From Conus ventricosus (taxonomy: Eukaryota > Mollusca > Gastropoda > Neogastropoda > Conidae), in contig CM031616.1 of assembly GCA_018398815.1 (NCBI GenBank), positions 68,891,643 to 68,955,642 on the forward strand: a stretch of DNA of 64,000 bases, given 5' to 3'. The position numbers were made by a program, and so were the translations under genes. Shown piece by piece: positions 9,351 through 20,920 of this stretch (its first letter is position 1; each line of letters begins with the position of its first letter). The notes under the pieces were generated by a model that saw only the letters and a program-made list of their open reading frames with translations, was not told where the DNA came from and ran no database searches.

Positions 9351-10955
9351 TGTGACGGGTCTCCGACGCTCCCCTCGTTATTAAAATATGATTTCATATT
9401 CAGGGATGCAGGGGGTTATAGACAGAAGTATTTACGCTTTCACAACCAAAGCGCTTCTCGCATAGGCACATGCACTCTGTCACTCCACATCGGGCCCTGC
9501 ACAAAGGTGACGGGAAACCAATAACATTTCATAGAAAAAATTTCAACTTTATTAACTTGACTCCGAGCCCCCACCCGTCACTACACAACACAACTTCTGT
9601 ATCATACAACAATGTAAACAGCTACAGACAATTTCAAAAAATCGCATCCCCTTTCCTTCAATCACTCTTCATTAACCAGGAAAGACAATATTCCACAATT
9701 CTGTTTGCACACTTATAAACTTAAAAAATAAAGGGTCCATAACTTGCCAGCATTCCTTGGTTGATCGTCAGTTTCTCTCATCCACTGTACGACCACGAGC
9801 TGAAGCTGCCACACTGTGTGTCCTCCCGTTTGGGCCCAAAATCCCAGTTGGGGGAAAACTGGCAACGTAGCTTGAGTCGCACCCTCCCCATCCGAGTCTC
9901 CCGGACTCCACCGTACTTCGCCCCTCCCACGGAAAGGGCTCCTGTCGGCCTCTCCCACAGGTTTCTCTGGCTGCAAACACCCCCGTTGTCGGGCAGCTCC
10001 CTGTCTAGGCTCCAACAGGCTGACACGTCTTGCTGTCGACCGTCCCCAACGGGAGACAATTCTTTTTCGTTGTCGGCTCCGAGGCTACAGCAACCTCCAC
10101 TGTCTTACGTCCCCACCCAGGAGACAACGAGGCGACAGCTAACCCTCTGCTTCACGCTGTATTTTCTTGAGCCATCAGCAAGACGGGCGAGTTCACTTTC
10201 CCTTAAGTGAGTCACACTCTCCCTGGTTTTCCAAGCAGCTTATATTCGTTCTCAGACTAGAGAGAACCCGAGTTTAACTGGCTCAACCAATGGAATCACG
10301 GGTACACACACATCACACGATTTGTACCAAATAAATTCCCAATTTAAATTTATTCCACCAATGGAATAAACTAGTCCCTACACATACACACACACCACAG
10401 CTGCTAGCCCCAACAAAATTTGGGCACCCAGTGGTTAAATGCTAACCTCCTATTCAAACTCATGTTCGATTCCCCAACTACCCATTGAACTAACAGCCTG
10501 GACCTCTCTACCAGCCATGACTGATGCTTCAAGTATTTACTACCTCTATAGACAACAAGGCCAAACCACTCGATAGGCTGCAGCCTTCCATTCATTCCTC
10601 AGAACAAGGACGACTGAATGGTCGCTGTACTCTGCCTGCGGCTGACGGTCACCTCCCCGTGACGGTCACCTGACACGATTGCCTTCCTTTCAGGCCCACG
10701 GAGAGTCCAGTGAATAGCCGTGCTCAAAGTGGACACTCTTCTCTACCCGGGAGGGCAGGTCGCCAACTCCTTGTCACTACCCCTCGGACATGCGAAACAC
10801 TTCCCAGTACTCTCCCCCTTCAGTATACGACTCGGGTATTCCCCCCTGGTGATGCCTGAATTCGCACACCTGAAGAACCCAAAGGGACTTGCTCTCACAA
10901 CACAAACTACCCTTAATTTGCCTAAATGCTCGAGAACATTCGGCCGACTCATGAC
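9351..10955 (-). repeat. 3' LTR (about 1.6 kb)
   Basis: Homologous over its full length to 15626-17232. Differences between the two LTRs are frequent but are largely 1-3-nt insertions or deletions, often in homopolymers. The coding-side boundary reads ATGAC then C instead of the expected A, next to a run of C (the polypurine tract complement). Confidence 0.88.
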
Positions 10956-12147
10956 CCCCCCGTACCTAAGAATGTTTTTCCCAATCAACATTTCCTCCAG
11001 GACGAATGTTCCCCAAATTTGGAAAAAACAAACTCAGTTGCATGGGTCGATATAACCGTAATTACCCCATGCTTCAAGACATCATTCCTTCAACATCTCT
11101 AACATGGATAATGTACCCAATTAAAACCAATGATCAATCAGATAATCTAAAACATCACTCTTTGGCATCATAACGACTGTGCACAACATTTAACTCTAAC
11201 CTGGCTCACATATAACAAGAACTCTGTCCATAGCGTTAGCTATCAGCATGTCCATACATGTTAATTAATCCCCTCATTCACTTTTTAATATAGCACAACC
11301 ATGTTACCACAACATCCAAATTCAGGTGTGTGGCCCACCCCTACTTAACATCAAAATCAATTCAGGCGTGTGGCCACAATCCACAAGGACAAGATTCAAA
11401 TTCGGGTGTGTGGCCCAGTTTAAACGAAACATTAAAATCAAATTCCCGCGTGTGGCCCCAATCTGCTCACACGGCCCTCACACACAATATGCAAATCAAA
11501 ACATTTTATCCTGATTTCACAACATAACGACATTTTCACACTTTACCGAGATGTGACAAAACAAATAAGCAAACAATATCAACCAGAAAAATCATAAATC
11601 ATAACACATGAGCATGCACTCAACCATAATGACAATGAACAAAAGCAACATCAACTGATAACCATTAATCAGAAAATTAAAACAACAAATGAACAAAGCC
11701 CAAAAACCCCGCCCTATAACGGGGCAATAAAAATCAATAACACAACTGGCCAGCTACATATTTTACACAGTAGCTGTCCGTAACAGATGCTGCTCCACCA
11801 CCACCACAACACACCCAGCCCGTAAGGCATTGCTCCTACCATTGTCCTGCTTCTGTTGTTCACACCACAAGAGCAACACCCAGGAGGCATTACTCCAACC
11901 CTTGACCTACTCCTGCCCCTCTCAATCTTAAACCCCCCGTTTGTGGCTCGCCAATAGTCCCTTTGGGCAGTAGTTTGGCGCATCCAGGCTTACAAGAGAG
12001 TCGAGCACCTTTCACACAGTTTAGCCCTTTAAAAGGAGCGCGTGAAAATCTGCGCGACCCTCTTCTAGCCTGTCGCACCCATGCACTGCGAGGGACGATC
12101 ATCTCCCCTTTTCAAAATGTTATGAGATGATCCCTCACTCATCTTAC
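10956..12147. other. LTR element 3' internal region, no RT/IN seen
   Basis: Between the 3' LTR and the nested SINE I read no retroviral pol motifs on either strand apart from the short GTGTGGCC repeats. It may be highly decayed or replaced sequence. Confidence 0.5.
11310..11470. repeat. Short tandem repeat inside the LTR element
   Basis: About four units of 40-50 bp share a CAAATTC-GG-GTGTGGCC core (11318-11465). They lie in the non-coding 3' part of the element. Confidence 0.65.
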
Positions 12148-12160
12148 CCGAACCGATTTT

Positions 12161-13090
12161 TTTTTTTTTTTTTTTTCTTCTTTTTTTGCTGTCCCAACCT
12201 CTGCGCCACCTCAGAGGCAGTGCACCCACGCCGCTCATTCCCACACCCCGTCCACAGCCACAGTCCGGTCGGGGTCCGCCACAGCCCCGGCACGGCATCC
12301 AAGGGAGCAGTCAATGTCAAGTCGTCAAGGGCAACCCAACGGGAGAAGACACTGCACTGCTGCCGAGTCACTTCGGTGGTGTTCAGTGGCGCCTGTTCTG
12401 TCTAACTACGCAGGAACCACCTACAGCCCCCCACTGACGACAATAATTGCTTAGGGCCGGAGCCGGCGTGAGTGAGCTCTCCCTCCGGAGGGCGCCACCA
12501 CGTCCGTCCAACGACAGCCCCCATGGACTCAATAAACCCGGGGACCCCGACGGAACCAAACCAAGGCCACAGACGTGGAGAGGACATCGAAAATGAGGGC
12601 ACCATGAAGCAGGGCATGAAGGGCCACAGAATTTGAGACCTTTTTTTTTAATATCGAAACTGGGGTCACCATGAGAGCAGGGCAAAGAAGGGCCACAGAA
12701 TTTGAGACTTTTTTTTTTTTTTAATGCTGATAGATGAGGATGGGGATGATTAAGATTTATGCTTTTCGGAATTCCATTTCGGTCTGAGACTACATGACAG
12801 GGCGTACTCTACGCTTCCTTTCATAATATATCCCGGCGTCAACCAGGCCCGAGAGATACAGACACCTGCGTGTTGGTCAGGAATTTAGCCCAAAACTCTC
12901 AGAAACGCATCCATTAAGTGGATGAAACTCGACTGTGTGGTCCCAGTCTTCCCAACTGAGTCCCCCAGCAAACTCAACTCTGGGTAGGAGCCGGGCGGGC
13001 AGAAAAACCCACATGACTTCTGATGGGATTCGAACCCACGACCTCCCCGCCGGAGTCCGCGACGCTAACCACTTCGCCACGGCGGCTGGT
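12161..13090 (-). mobile_element. 930-bp tRNA-headed SINE with 13-bp target-site duplication
   Basis: The 13-mer CCGAACCGATTTT flanks the insertion at 12148-12160 and 13091-13103. On the minus strand it starts with a tRNA-like head (13087-13015) holding an A box TGGCGAAGTGG and a B box GGTTCGAATCC. A body follows with two internal A runs and a short duplicated segment (about 12600-12720), then a 3' region shared with 42160-42425 and 55645-56062, and a poly-A tail (T run at 12157-12176). The other two copies lack the head, as 5'-truncated copies would. Confidence 0.75.
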
Positions 13091-13700
13091 CCGAACCGAT
13101 TTTCTTTTTTTGTGTGGAAATTCCTTGGTTCGAATCCCGCTCATGGCCTATGCCCATTACTTGAAGAGCCTTATTTACTTTACCCCCTTTTCCCGACACT
13201 GGATTAAACTGCTCCTTTGAGCTGACTGTCTTTGGCGTTCCCAACGATAGCTGGTCACCTCGACCTTCTTGCCATGCGTTATTACTGCCTCCCTGGTCCC
13301 AACCCAGCTGCTGGTTCCGTTCCTCTGTGGTCATGTTGGCCCCGACCTGAGTCCGCCACCGTGGCTCCTACATTCTGAAATACCACGGCAACGCCAACAA
13401 CTTTTTGAACCACCACTACGGCCAACCCCCAGGCCCACGGCACCGCCACTACGACCTATTTCATGGTCCACTGCACCACCACCTCGGCCACCTTCAAGGC
13501 TACACTAGCTCTACTGCTAGCGGCGCCGTGCACTCCACCTGCTTTCTGTTTACTTTCCTACCCTGCACTAAACCCTTGCTTTCCCTACTTTAATGGCAGC
13601 CTGGTTAGGTTTCGGGAGGATATACCTCCCCCCTAACAAAGCTGGATAGGGAAGATTGTTTTGCACTGCTGCAGTGGAGTACTCCTGACAAACTCTGACT

Positions 13701-13979
13701 CTACTTTGACACGGGCCAAAGGTAGCCGATTAATTCTTCCATCGCATATCGCACGCAGGTGGTTTCCCCGGTATAGTCTGTCTCTCTCACAAAACCGGCT
13801 CTACCCATTGCCGCTAGAGTCAGTCCTGTGTCTAATAAGCAGGTCACCGGCTTCCCATTTACTAAATGCCCCAGTAGTTGGTGGGGTACTCTGCCTTGCT
13901 GTTGAATTGTATCAACGGCAAAAAACGGAATGTATTCGCAGTCCGCTACATTCCTTGGCGATAGGACCCTCTCCCACAC
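13701..13979 (-). CDS. Retropepsin-like aspartic protease of the LTR element
   Basis: An open frame of 92 codons contains HLVNGKPVTCLLDTGLTLAA with the DTG catalytic triplet, and FVRETDYTGETTCV downstream, the usual gypsy protease context. It would cleave Gag-Pol as a dimer. The flap and ILG-like C-terminal motifs are not clear. The frame ends at 13701, and no RT follows in the next 2.7 kb, so the polyprotein appears truncated here. Confidence 0.7.
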   Translation of the reverse strand: MWERVLSPRNVADCEYIPFFAVDTIQQQGRVPHQLLGHLVNGKPVTCLLDTGLTLAAMGRAGFVRETDYTGETTCVRYAMEELIGYLWPVSK

Positions 13980-15296
13980 ACTTAAAACATGTGCGTTTCA
14001 CTCTAACATTCTCTTGAGTCCCACTGTTGCCTTGGGACTTAGAATGCGCTTCTAACTGCGGTCTCGCCTCCTTTCTGTTAGTGAGTCGGGCGACTCACTC
14101 TCTGGGCTGTGTGGTCTGCGCATAACGGAACAAGCAGTTCGTTCCCTTCAAAACACAGCGCTGATCATGGGCAGCTTCATACCTGTCTCAACTTTCACTA
14201 ACTCTTCTAAGCTTTTTATTTCTCTTTCTGCCAAGAAAACAGTGAGATTCCCCTCCCGGGTTTGTGACAGGATTTGCTCTCTAACGATCTCTTCCTTCAA
14301 CTGTTCAAAGGTCTGTTCAATAACTCCCTATTCTCATCCATTTAATCAAAGAGAGATCTGACCCGATAAAGGAACTGTAAAGTGCCTCGCCTGGCTACAC
14401 ACAGCCTCTCTGAACTTTTTCCTGTATCTACACAGTTACCTGGTACCTTTTTAAACAAAGCATCACGCCACAGATACATAATCCGTCTGTTTTTCCAATG
14501 GGAGGCAGAAAAACGTTTCTCTAGCCTTAGGTGCACATTTCGGACAGATGTGTGGCCCACCGTTCTTCGGGTAAGCCCTGATCTTTGGCAATCCTTTCAA
14601 ACTGTGAGATGAAATCCTCTAAATGATCTGGATTATCATCAAACGTTGGCATACTAGTCAAGGGATTGTAATATGAAGTAAAGTTCTTGTTTTGCCTTTC
14701 CCCTTCTAGTTTCTTTCCTAGATTCAACAAACTTAATTTTTCTAGCTCAAAACTGCCGTACCTCCTCCTTCTCTTTCACTCGTTCCTTCTTTCCTGTTCT
14801 CTTTCTCTCTCCCTTACTTTCCCCCTTTTTCTCTTTTGCCCTCTTTCCCGTTCTCGTTCCTCTCCCTCTTTTTCCCGTTCTCTCTCCTCTTTTTCCCGTT
14901 CTCTTTCTCCCCCTCCTCTTTTTCCCGCCTCTTTTTCTCTCTTTTTCCCGTTTCTCTCTCCTTTTTTCCCGTTCTCTTTTTCTCTCCCCTTTTTTTTTTC
15001 CCGTTTCTCTTTCTCTCTCCTCTTTTTCCCGTTTCTTTCTCTCTCCTCCTTTTCCCGTTCTCTTTCTCTCTCCTCTTTTTCCGTTCTCTTTCTCTCTCCT
15101 CTTTTTCCCCTTTTTTCTTTTCTCTTGTTCTTCCGTTTTCCCCTTTGTATTTTTTTGGGGCCCCGATTACACGGGGCCAGTTCTCTCACATATCCTTCAA
15201 TTCCGGACCCTTTAAGGTCCTAACGCTTTTCCTTCTTCTATGAGGTCCATCTTTTCCAGCGGGACCCCTTGTCTCAGCACCCTCTTCAGTCGACAT
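13940..15296 (-). pseudogene. gag polyprotein of the LTR element (frame-broken)
   Basis: The start ATG is at 15296 (MSTEEGAETRGPAGK). A long Lys/Glu/Arg-rich segment follows (about 15190-14770), encoded by a pyrimidine-rich plus strand. Then come capsid-like residues MPTFDDNPDHLEDFISQFER (14640-14580) and, after a frame change, a SCAN-like stretch EEIVREQILSQTREGNLTVF (14310-14240). A zinc-knuckle-like motif CFKCVGEGPIAKEC lies near 13980-13940, with the usual His replaced by Pro. At least three frame breaks are visible. The layout matches mollusc and other invertebrate gypsy gag proteins as I know them. Confidence 0.75.
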
Positions 15297-15604
15297 TTTG
15301 AAGCTATTTAACCCTCGAATAGCTAGCTAATACAACCACAAACAACAAGCGAAATATCCACACGATCACTCGTAAATAAAGCGATCAAATAGTTGTGCTA
15401 CACACAAACAACCTCAACAGCAACCAAATCAAGCAAGTTCAAACAAAAGGCCCAGTCATGAAAAAAAAGATCAAAACAATCAACACATGGACTAACGCTT
15501 TCCAGGTAAGAAAAAAAAATCTAGGTTTCCACAATTACGACAAATTCAAATCCCTTGCAATTGAACAAAACCCAGAATCAAAACATTATGGCTCATTTAT
15601 GTTC

Positions 15605-15622
15605 ATCCCGGACGAGCCCCCA
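15605..15622 (-). other. Primer binding site, tRNA-Pro type
   Basis: Read on the minus strand, 3 nt after the 5' LTR end, the sequence is TGGGGGCTCGTCCGGGAT. This 18-mer is the well-known PBS complementary to the 3' end of tRNA-Pro. It fixes the element's orientation and shows which strand is genomic RNA. Confidence 0.9.
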
Positions 15623-15625
15623 ATT

Positions 15626-17232
15626 TGTGACGGGTCTCCGACGCTCCCCTCGTTAATTTAAAAAATGATTTTCATATTCAGGATGCAGGTGGTTATAGAC
15701 AGAAGTTTTACGCTTTCACAACCAAAATGCGCTCTCGCATAGGCACAGGGACTCTGTCCTCACATCGGCCCGCACAAAGGTGACGGGAAACCAATAACAT
15801 TTTTAAGAAAATAATCAACTTTATTTAACTTGACTCCGAGCCCCCACCCGTCACTACACAACACAACTATCTGTATCATACAACAATGTAAACAGCATAC
15901 AGACAATTTCATAAATCGCATCCCCTTTCCTTCAATCACTCTTCATTAACCAGGAAGACAATATTCCACAATTCTGTTTGCACACTTATAAAACTTAACA
16001 AATAAACGTCCATAACTTGCCAGCATTCCTTGGTTGATCGTCAGTTTCTCTCATCCACTGTACGACCACGAGCTGAAGCTGCCACACTGTTGTGTCCTCC
16101 CGATTGGCCAAATCCCAGTTGGGGGACACTGGCAACGTAGCTTGAGTCGCACCCTCACACCGAGTCTCCCGGACTCCACCGTACTTCGCCCTCATCCACG
16201 GAAAGGGCTCCTGTCGGCCTCTCCCACAGGTCTTCTCTGGCTGCAAACACCCCACCGTTGTCTGGCAGCTCCCTGTCTAGGCTCCAACAGGCTGACACGT
16301 CTTGCTGTCGACCGTCCCCACACGGGAGACAATTCTTCTCGTTGTCGGCTCCGAGGCTACAGCAACCTCCACTGTCTTACGTCCCCACCCAGGAGACAAC
16401 GAGGCGACAGCTAACCTCTGCTTCACGCTGTATTTTCTTGAGCCATCAGCAAGACGGCGAGTTCACTTTCCCTTAAGTGAGTCACACTCTCCCTGGTTTT
16501 CCAAGCAGCTTATATTCGTTCAGACAAGAGAGAACCCGAGTTTAACTGGCTCAACCAATGGAATCACGGGTACACACACATCACACGATTTGTACCAATA
16601 AATTCCCAAGTTATTTTATTCCACCAATGGAATCACTAGTCACCTACACAATACACACACACCACAGCTGCTAGCGCCAACAAAGACTTGGGCACCCAGT
16701 GGTTAATGCATAACCTCCTATTCAAACCATGTTCGATTCCCCCAAGCTACCCATTGAACTAACAGCCTGGACCTCTCTACCAGCCATGACTGATGCTTCA
16801 AGTATTTACTACCTCTATAGACAACAAGGCGCAAACCACTCGATAGGCTGCAGCCTTCCATTCATTCCTCAGAACAAGGACGACTGAATGGTCGCTGTAC
16901 TCTGCCTGCAGGCTGACGGTCACCTACCCGTGACGGTCACCTGACACGATTGCCTTCCTTTCAGGCCCACGGGAGAGTCCAGTGAATAGCCAGTGCTCAA
17001 AGTGGACACTCTTCTCTACCAGGACTGGCAGGTCGCCAACTCCTTGTCACTATCCCTCGGACATGCGAAACACTTCCCAGTACTCTCCCTCCTTCAGTAT
17101 ACGACTCGGGGTATTCCCCCCTGGTGATGCCTGAATTCGCACACCTGAAGAACCCAAGGACTTGCTCTCAACAACAGCAAAACTACCCTTAATTTGCCTA
17201 AATGCTCGAGAACATTCGGCCGACTCATGACA
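15626..17232 (-). repeat. 5' LTR (about 1.6 kb)
   Basis: The second copy of the LTR, with TGT...ACA ends. A pair of GTGACGGTCACC-like motifs about 18 bp apart (about 16915-16952) is also present in the other LTR (about 10644-10676). I could not pick out a TATA box or transcription start. Confidence 0.88.
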
Positions 17233-17237
17233 AATAT
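17233..17237. repeat. Target-site duplication AATAT (right)
   Basis: Matches 9346-9350. The right copy runs into an ATATAT stretch, so one or two extra matching bases cannot be excluded. Confidence 0.8.
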
Positions 17238-17810
17238 ATATATATGATATTGTAAACAATATAGAATCAGTAGTTAAACTATTTGCAGACGATACGAGTA
17301 TGTACCTGGGCTAGACAATACTCGTATTCGAACTGAAATTTTGAATTCCGATCTCCAAAAGATACTGAATGGGCATCGAATTGGAAGTTAAATTTAATGA
17401 ATCTAAAACTGAACTCATGACTATTTCTAACCGAATTTTGCCAGAAACACTTCCGCTTAAATTTGGGGATATAATCCTACAGGAAACAGTCACCCACAAA
17501 CATCTTGGAGTCATCATTCAAACCAACTGTAAATGGGATCACCATATTAGGTCGGTTATATCTAAATGTCGCATTCTTGTTGCTTGTCTCCGTTCGTTTA
17601 AGTATCGTCTTAGTCGTAAATCTCTTGAAACGATGTACAAATCATTGATAATGCCTCACTTTGATTTCTCAGACATTGTCTGGGACAATTGCACTGACAA
17701 GTTAGCTCAGGACCTAGAAAACCTTCATCTGGATGCTCTTAGAACAATCGTAGGAACAGTTCGCGGTACGAGCCACCAGAAGCTTTACACCGAGTCAGGA
17801 TTTACATAGT
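17238..17810 (+). pseudogene. LINE reverse transcriptase, 3' half
   Basis: Directly after the LTR target duplication the frame reads DIVNNIESVVKLFADDTSMYLG, carrying the FADD catalytic motif. From 17369 an open stretch holds ELEVKFNESKTELMTIS, THKHLGVIIQTNCKWDHHI and TMYKSLIMPHFDFSDIVWDN, the usual thumb-side blocks of non-LTR RTs. It continues the RT interrupted at 9350. Confidence 0.85.
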
Positions 17811-18437
17811 TGAAAGAACGACGTCGTCGTCATAAAATTATCATGTTCTACAAAAATTGTTAACGGCATTGCTCCTCCTTATCTTCTTACCGCTTACCTC
17901 AACTAGTCTCTGCTGCAAATCCTTACCACCGTCGGAATCCCTTGGAGAGACATATGCCGTTTTGTAGAACAGAACTTTATAAATTTCATTCTTTCCTTCA
18001 ACAACTTCCCTCTGGAATGACTTACCAGACAATATCAAACAATCAGATTCATTAAGCCGTCTTAAACGATATCTAAATAATACAGATAACCCCGTACCTA
18101 TGTATTACTATTTGCCTTGCAGATCAACAGAAACAGTTCTGAGCAGACATAGACTGGAATGAGTGATCTAAGGGATGATCTCTTTAAACGACACCTTTCA
18201 GACAATTCGTCATGGATCTGTGGATCACCAGTCGAAGACGCTTTACATTTTCTGTTAGAATGTCCTTTGTACCATCAGTCTAGAGCCCAGACAATTGATC
18301 ATCTGCCAAATGATGTTAGAAACGATGTTTCAGCTCTCTTATTTGGAAGACAAGAAAAAAGTATAAATGAAAATCAAGAAACGTTCGCGGTGGTAGGAAG
18401 ATTTATGAGCATGTCTGCACGTTTTGAAAAGGATTGA
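17811..18437 (+). pseudogene. LINE C-terminal region with Cys/His motif
   Basis: After a frame change the sequence reads LKERRRRHKIIMFYK and then, from 18159, an open segment with WICGSPVEDALHFLLECPLY, a C-x9-H-x4-C arrangement common at the C-terminus of several invertebrate LINE groups. The stop at 18435 probably ends ORF2. A CA microsatellite follows at 18478-18563. Confidence 0.75.
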
Positions 18438-18477
18438 ACTATAATTTGTCCATTTTTATCCTGCTTTTTTTTTTTAC

Positions 18478-18530
18478 ACGCACGCAAGCGCACGCACGCT
18501 CGCACCCTACAACACACACACACACACACA

Positions 18531-18561
<31 letters not shown>

Positions 18562-18563
18562 CG
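18478..18563. repeat. CG/CA microsatellite
   Basis: GCACGCACGC, then (CA)n with small breaks, just 3' of the LINE. Confidence 0.85.
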
Positions 18564-19343
18564 GTAGATGACCTGGTGTAGTGCTCTTAACACTCTCTCA
18601 GTTTGTTCAGCATGTTTTCTTTTTCTTTTTCACCACCTTGTATTTTGTCTCTGTACCCCCTCTCTTTCTCTCTTTCTCTTTCTTTTCTTTTTGATTCTTT
18701 TCTTTACGTTTATGTTTATAGTATTTTCATATTACACACCATGATCATGTACTTGCTATATCGCAGCCAGTCTATTTGTATATCAATAGCCATGCATTGC
18801 ACGTCCATAAGCTTTAGCTTGTTGTGCTAAAATACATTATGTTTCGCTGCAAATGGAAACCATGTTGGAATAAAACTTGTTTAAACCACAAAAGACAAAA
18901 AAAAATTACTAAAACTTCAAAAGCAGCAAACTTTGCCACCGATATGATATGATATGATGACATGATATGAAAAGGGAACTGCAAAAGGCCAGAGGAATAG
19001 ACTGCCACTGAGAGCAGACGACCGGCTACGACCAATCACCACGCGGGACAGCAACGCCGAGAACGACACAGGCTACAGTGTGGGAACCGTGTCAGGCCAG
19101 CAGAACGTTAATCTCACCAGAACTCAACTCAGCAGGCAGACGAAGTCTCTGACTGCATAATTTCTTGTGCAATAAATGTCAGCTCCAAATCCTTTCATCC
19201 TAAACACTAAACCAAAACAAAAATAGATAAATAAATGAACAATTAATGATTCAATCGATAAACAAAGAGATTGATATCATCAAAAAAAGCATATAATTAT
19301 TTGTTGATCTGTTACCCTTGGAAATAAAGATTATCAATCAAAG
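18564..19343. other. No recognised gene
   Basis: Includes a T-rich stretch (18620-18720) and a short GATAT tandem at 18942-18958. I see no coding motif. Confidence 0.4.
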
Positions 19344-19460
<117 letters not shown>

Positions 19461-19637
19461 CATTTTTTTTCTTCTGACATTGCTTGAGTAGCCTACATAT
19501 TTGCGTGTAACAGTACATTTTACAGAGATGCTGCGTATCTATGACAAATACTGACGTCAGCTGATTTACTTTTGTGTTCATGTGACTTAGGACACAAACT
19601 ATATACATCGCGTTTATATGTTCATACCATTATTACT

Positions 19638-19880
19638 ATGAATACTTAGATAGCACCTATTCTCGGCTAGAGACCAAGCTCTAAGCGCTTTACAATCCAC
19701 ACTCGTGTACACAACGGGCTGCCCACCTGAGCACAGTGACGTCATTCATAGAAAATAGAACCATCACCGCTGCCAACGTGGGCTGCTCACTACAAACACA
19801 CGTCTTCTGATATAGAGAGTGTTGACCAGGTTTACCATTCAAAGGTAGTCTCAAAGCGAGGCGACTGAAAGCGGAAATGG
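19638..19880. repeat. Probable dispersed retroposon fragment
   Basis: Contains CTCGGCTAGAGACCAAGCTC, then TAAGCGCTTTACAATCCACA and GGGCTGCCCACCTGAGCA, which I associate with a repeat common in molluscs. There is a single copy in this window, so the call rests on memory only. Confidence 0.3.
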
Positions 19881-19969
19881 AAGCAAATTTCAAAAAGAAA
19901 GGTTATTAGTTCTGCACGATAGTCCAGGCAAACAGCTTAGGCCCACAGGGAAAAAAAACACAAAAAAAC

Positions 19970-20185
19970 ACCCCCCCCCCCCCAAAAAAAAAAAAAAACA
20001 CGATGCGTTTCGACCTCTTGGGTCTTCTTCAGGCAAAAACGAACAACATCTAGGACAATGAAAAGGAAGAACGAGCAACCACTTATCTTCTCATATTCTG
20101 CTCAAAATGGATGTTACCCAAGCGGCCATTTTGCGCGGAATGCACCCATTTTGCGTCGAATTTATGAGAAGATAAGTAGCTGCAG
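19970..20185. repeat. Foldback-family repeat copy
   Basis: A C8-13 and A run is followed by ATGCGTTTCGACCTCTTGGG and TCTTCTTCAGGC, shared with 51170-51210 and, diverged, 53925-53960. It contains an inverted repeat: ACTTATCTTCTCATA near 20081 and TATGAGAAGATAAGTAG near 20163. Confidence 0.6.
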
Positions 20186-20323
20186 AACGACAATTCGCAA
20201 AGTATTTTTATTCCGTGGTATTCATCCCACTGATACATGGTGGCGACTTTTTCTCTTAACTTTGGAGTGGGATTGAACGATTGAAGATTGTTTTTTTCGT
20301 GCACGTGAGAAAACATATGGGAT

Positions 20324-20327
20324 CACA

Positions 20328-20358
<31 letters not shown>

Positions 20359-20460
20359 GCGTTGAGTTGTGCGCAGTGAGGTTAATGCTCTTCTCCAAGG
20401 GGGTGCATTTATTTATTTCTTGGTGTGTGTGTGTGTGTCTGTGTGTGTGTGTGTGTGCTG
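20324..20460. repeat. (CA)n(CG)n and (GT)n tracts
   Basis: CA repeats run into GCGCGCGCGCGCGCG at 20344-20361. A separate GT tract is at 20424-20458. Confidence 0.9.
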
Positions 20461-20910
20461 TGTTGCTTTTCGACATTTAACACTAATTTTATTTGCAGGA
20501 CAGTTCACGGTTGAGGCGTGGGTAGCCAACGGCACGCGTGAAACTACAATCGCACAGTGAGCCTTCCATACGGAGTGGTTTTGAACAAATAAAAAGAAAA
20601 TATTTCAAATACAGGGACAAGTTTTCGCCTGTATGGCTCGCCCGATTGTTCGTGTTATATACTTTACTCTCGTAATTTGTTTCCTTGCTTACCCCTCCCC
20701 CCCTCCCCCTCCTCCCCCTTTCCCACTCTCCCTGCTCCTAAAGAGCCGGATTTTGTTAATCTAAAAACACTTATGTAATAACCCCCCCCTCTCTCTCTCT
20801 CTCTCTCCCTCTCTCGCCTAATGCTGTTACTGATGCATTGTTGCTAGTTAATTACCAACCATGATTGTCGGTGGTATACCTGTATTGAAAAAGAAATGAT
20901 AAAAAGCATC

Positions 20911-20920
20911 TCTCTCTCTC

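Larger units (their letters stand above)
9351..17232 (-). mobile_element. LTR retrotransposon (Ty3/gypsy-like), gag-protease, RT/IN not seen
   Basis: The element starts TGTGACGGGT at 9351 and ends CTCATGACA at 17232. Both sides carry AATAT (9346-9350 and 17233-17237), a 5-bp target duplication. Coding runs on the minus strand: 5' LTR 15626-17232, PBS 15605-15622, gag from 15296, protease 13979-13701, G-rich polypurine tract next to 10956, 3' LTR 9351-10955. I found no RT, RNase H or integrase blocks in 10956-13700, and a 930-bp SINE occupies part of that interval. It therefore looks non-autonomous. The insertion splits the RT of an older LINE. Confidence 0.88.
7419..18437 (+). mobile_element. 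Decayed non-LTR retrotransposon (LINE), split by an LTR element
   Basis: Pieces in order on the plus strand: AP-endonuclease (7419-7900), linker (8170-8720), RT 5' half (8800-9350), RT 3' half (17238-17810) and a C-terminal Cys/His region (17811-18437). The frame is open in islands only, with stops and frameshifts between. The RT is cut between its PQGSxLGPLLF block, which ends near 9340, and its FADD catalytic block at 17284-17298, by the LTR retrotransposon at 9351-17232. Removing that insertion leaves about 3.1 kb. The order of EN, RT and a C-terminal Cys/His motif fits the Jockey/CR1/I-type assemblage; I cannot fix the clade. Confidence 0.85.

Noticed and set aside
14687..15223. 178-codon Ser/Phe-rich plus-strand ORF
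   Set aside because: It is the complement of the Lys/Glu/Arg-rich gag segment of the LTR element.
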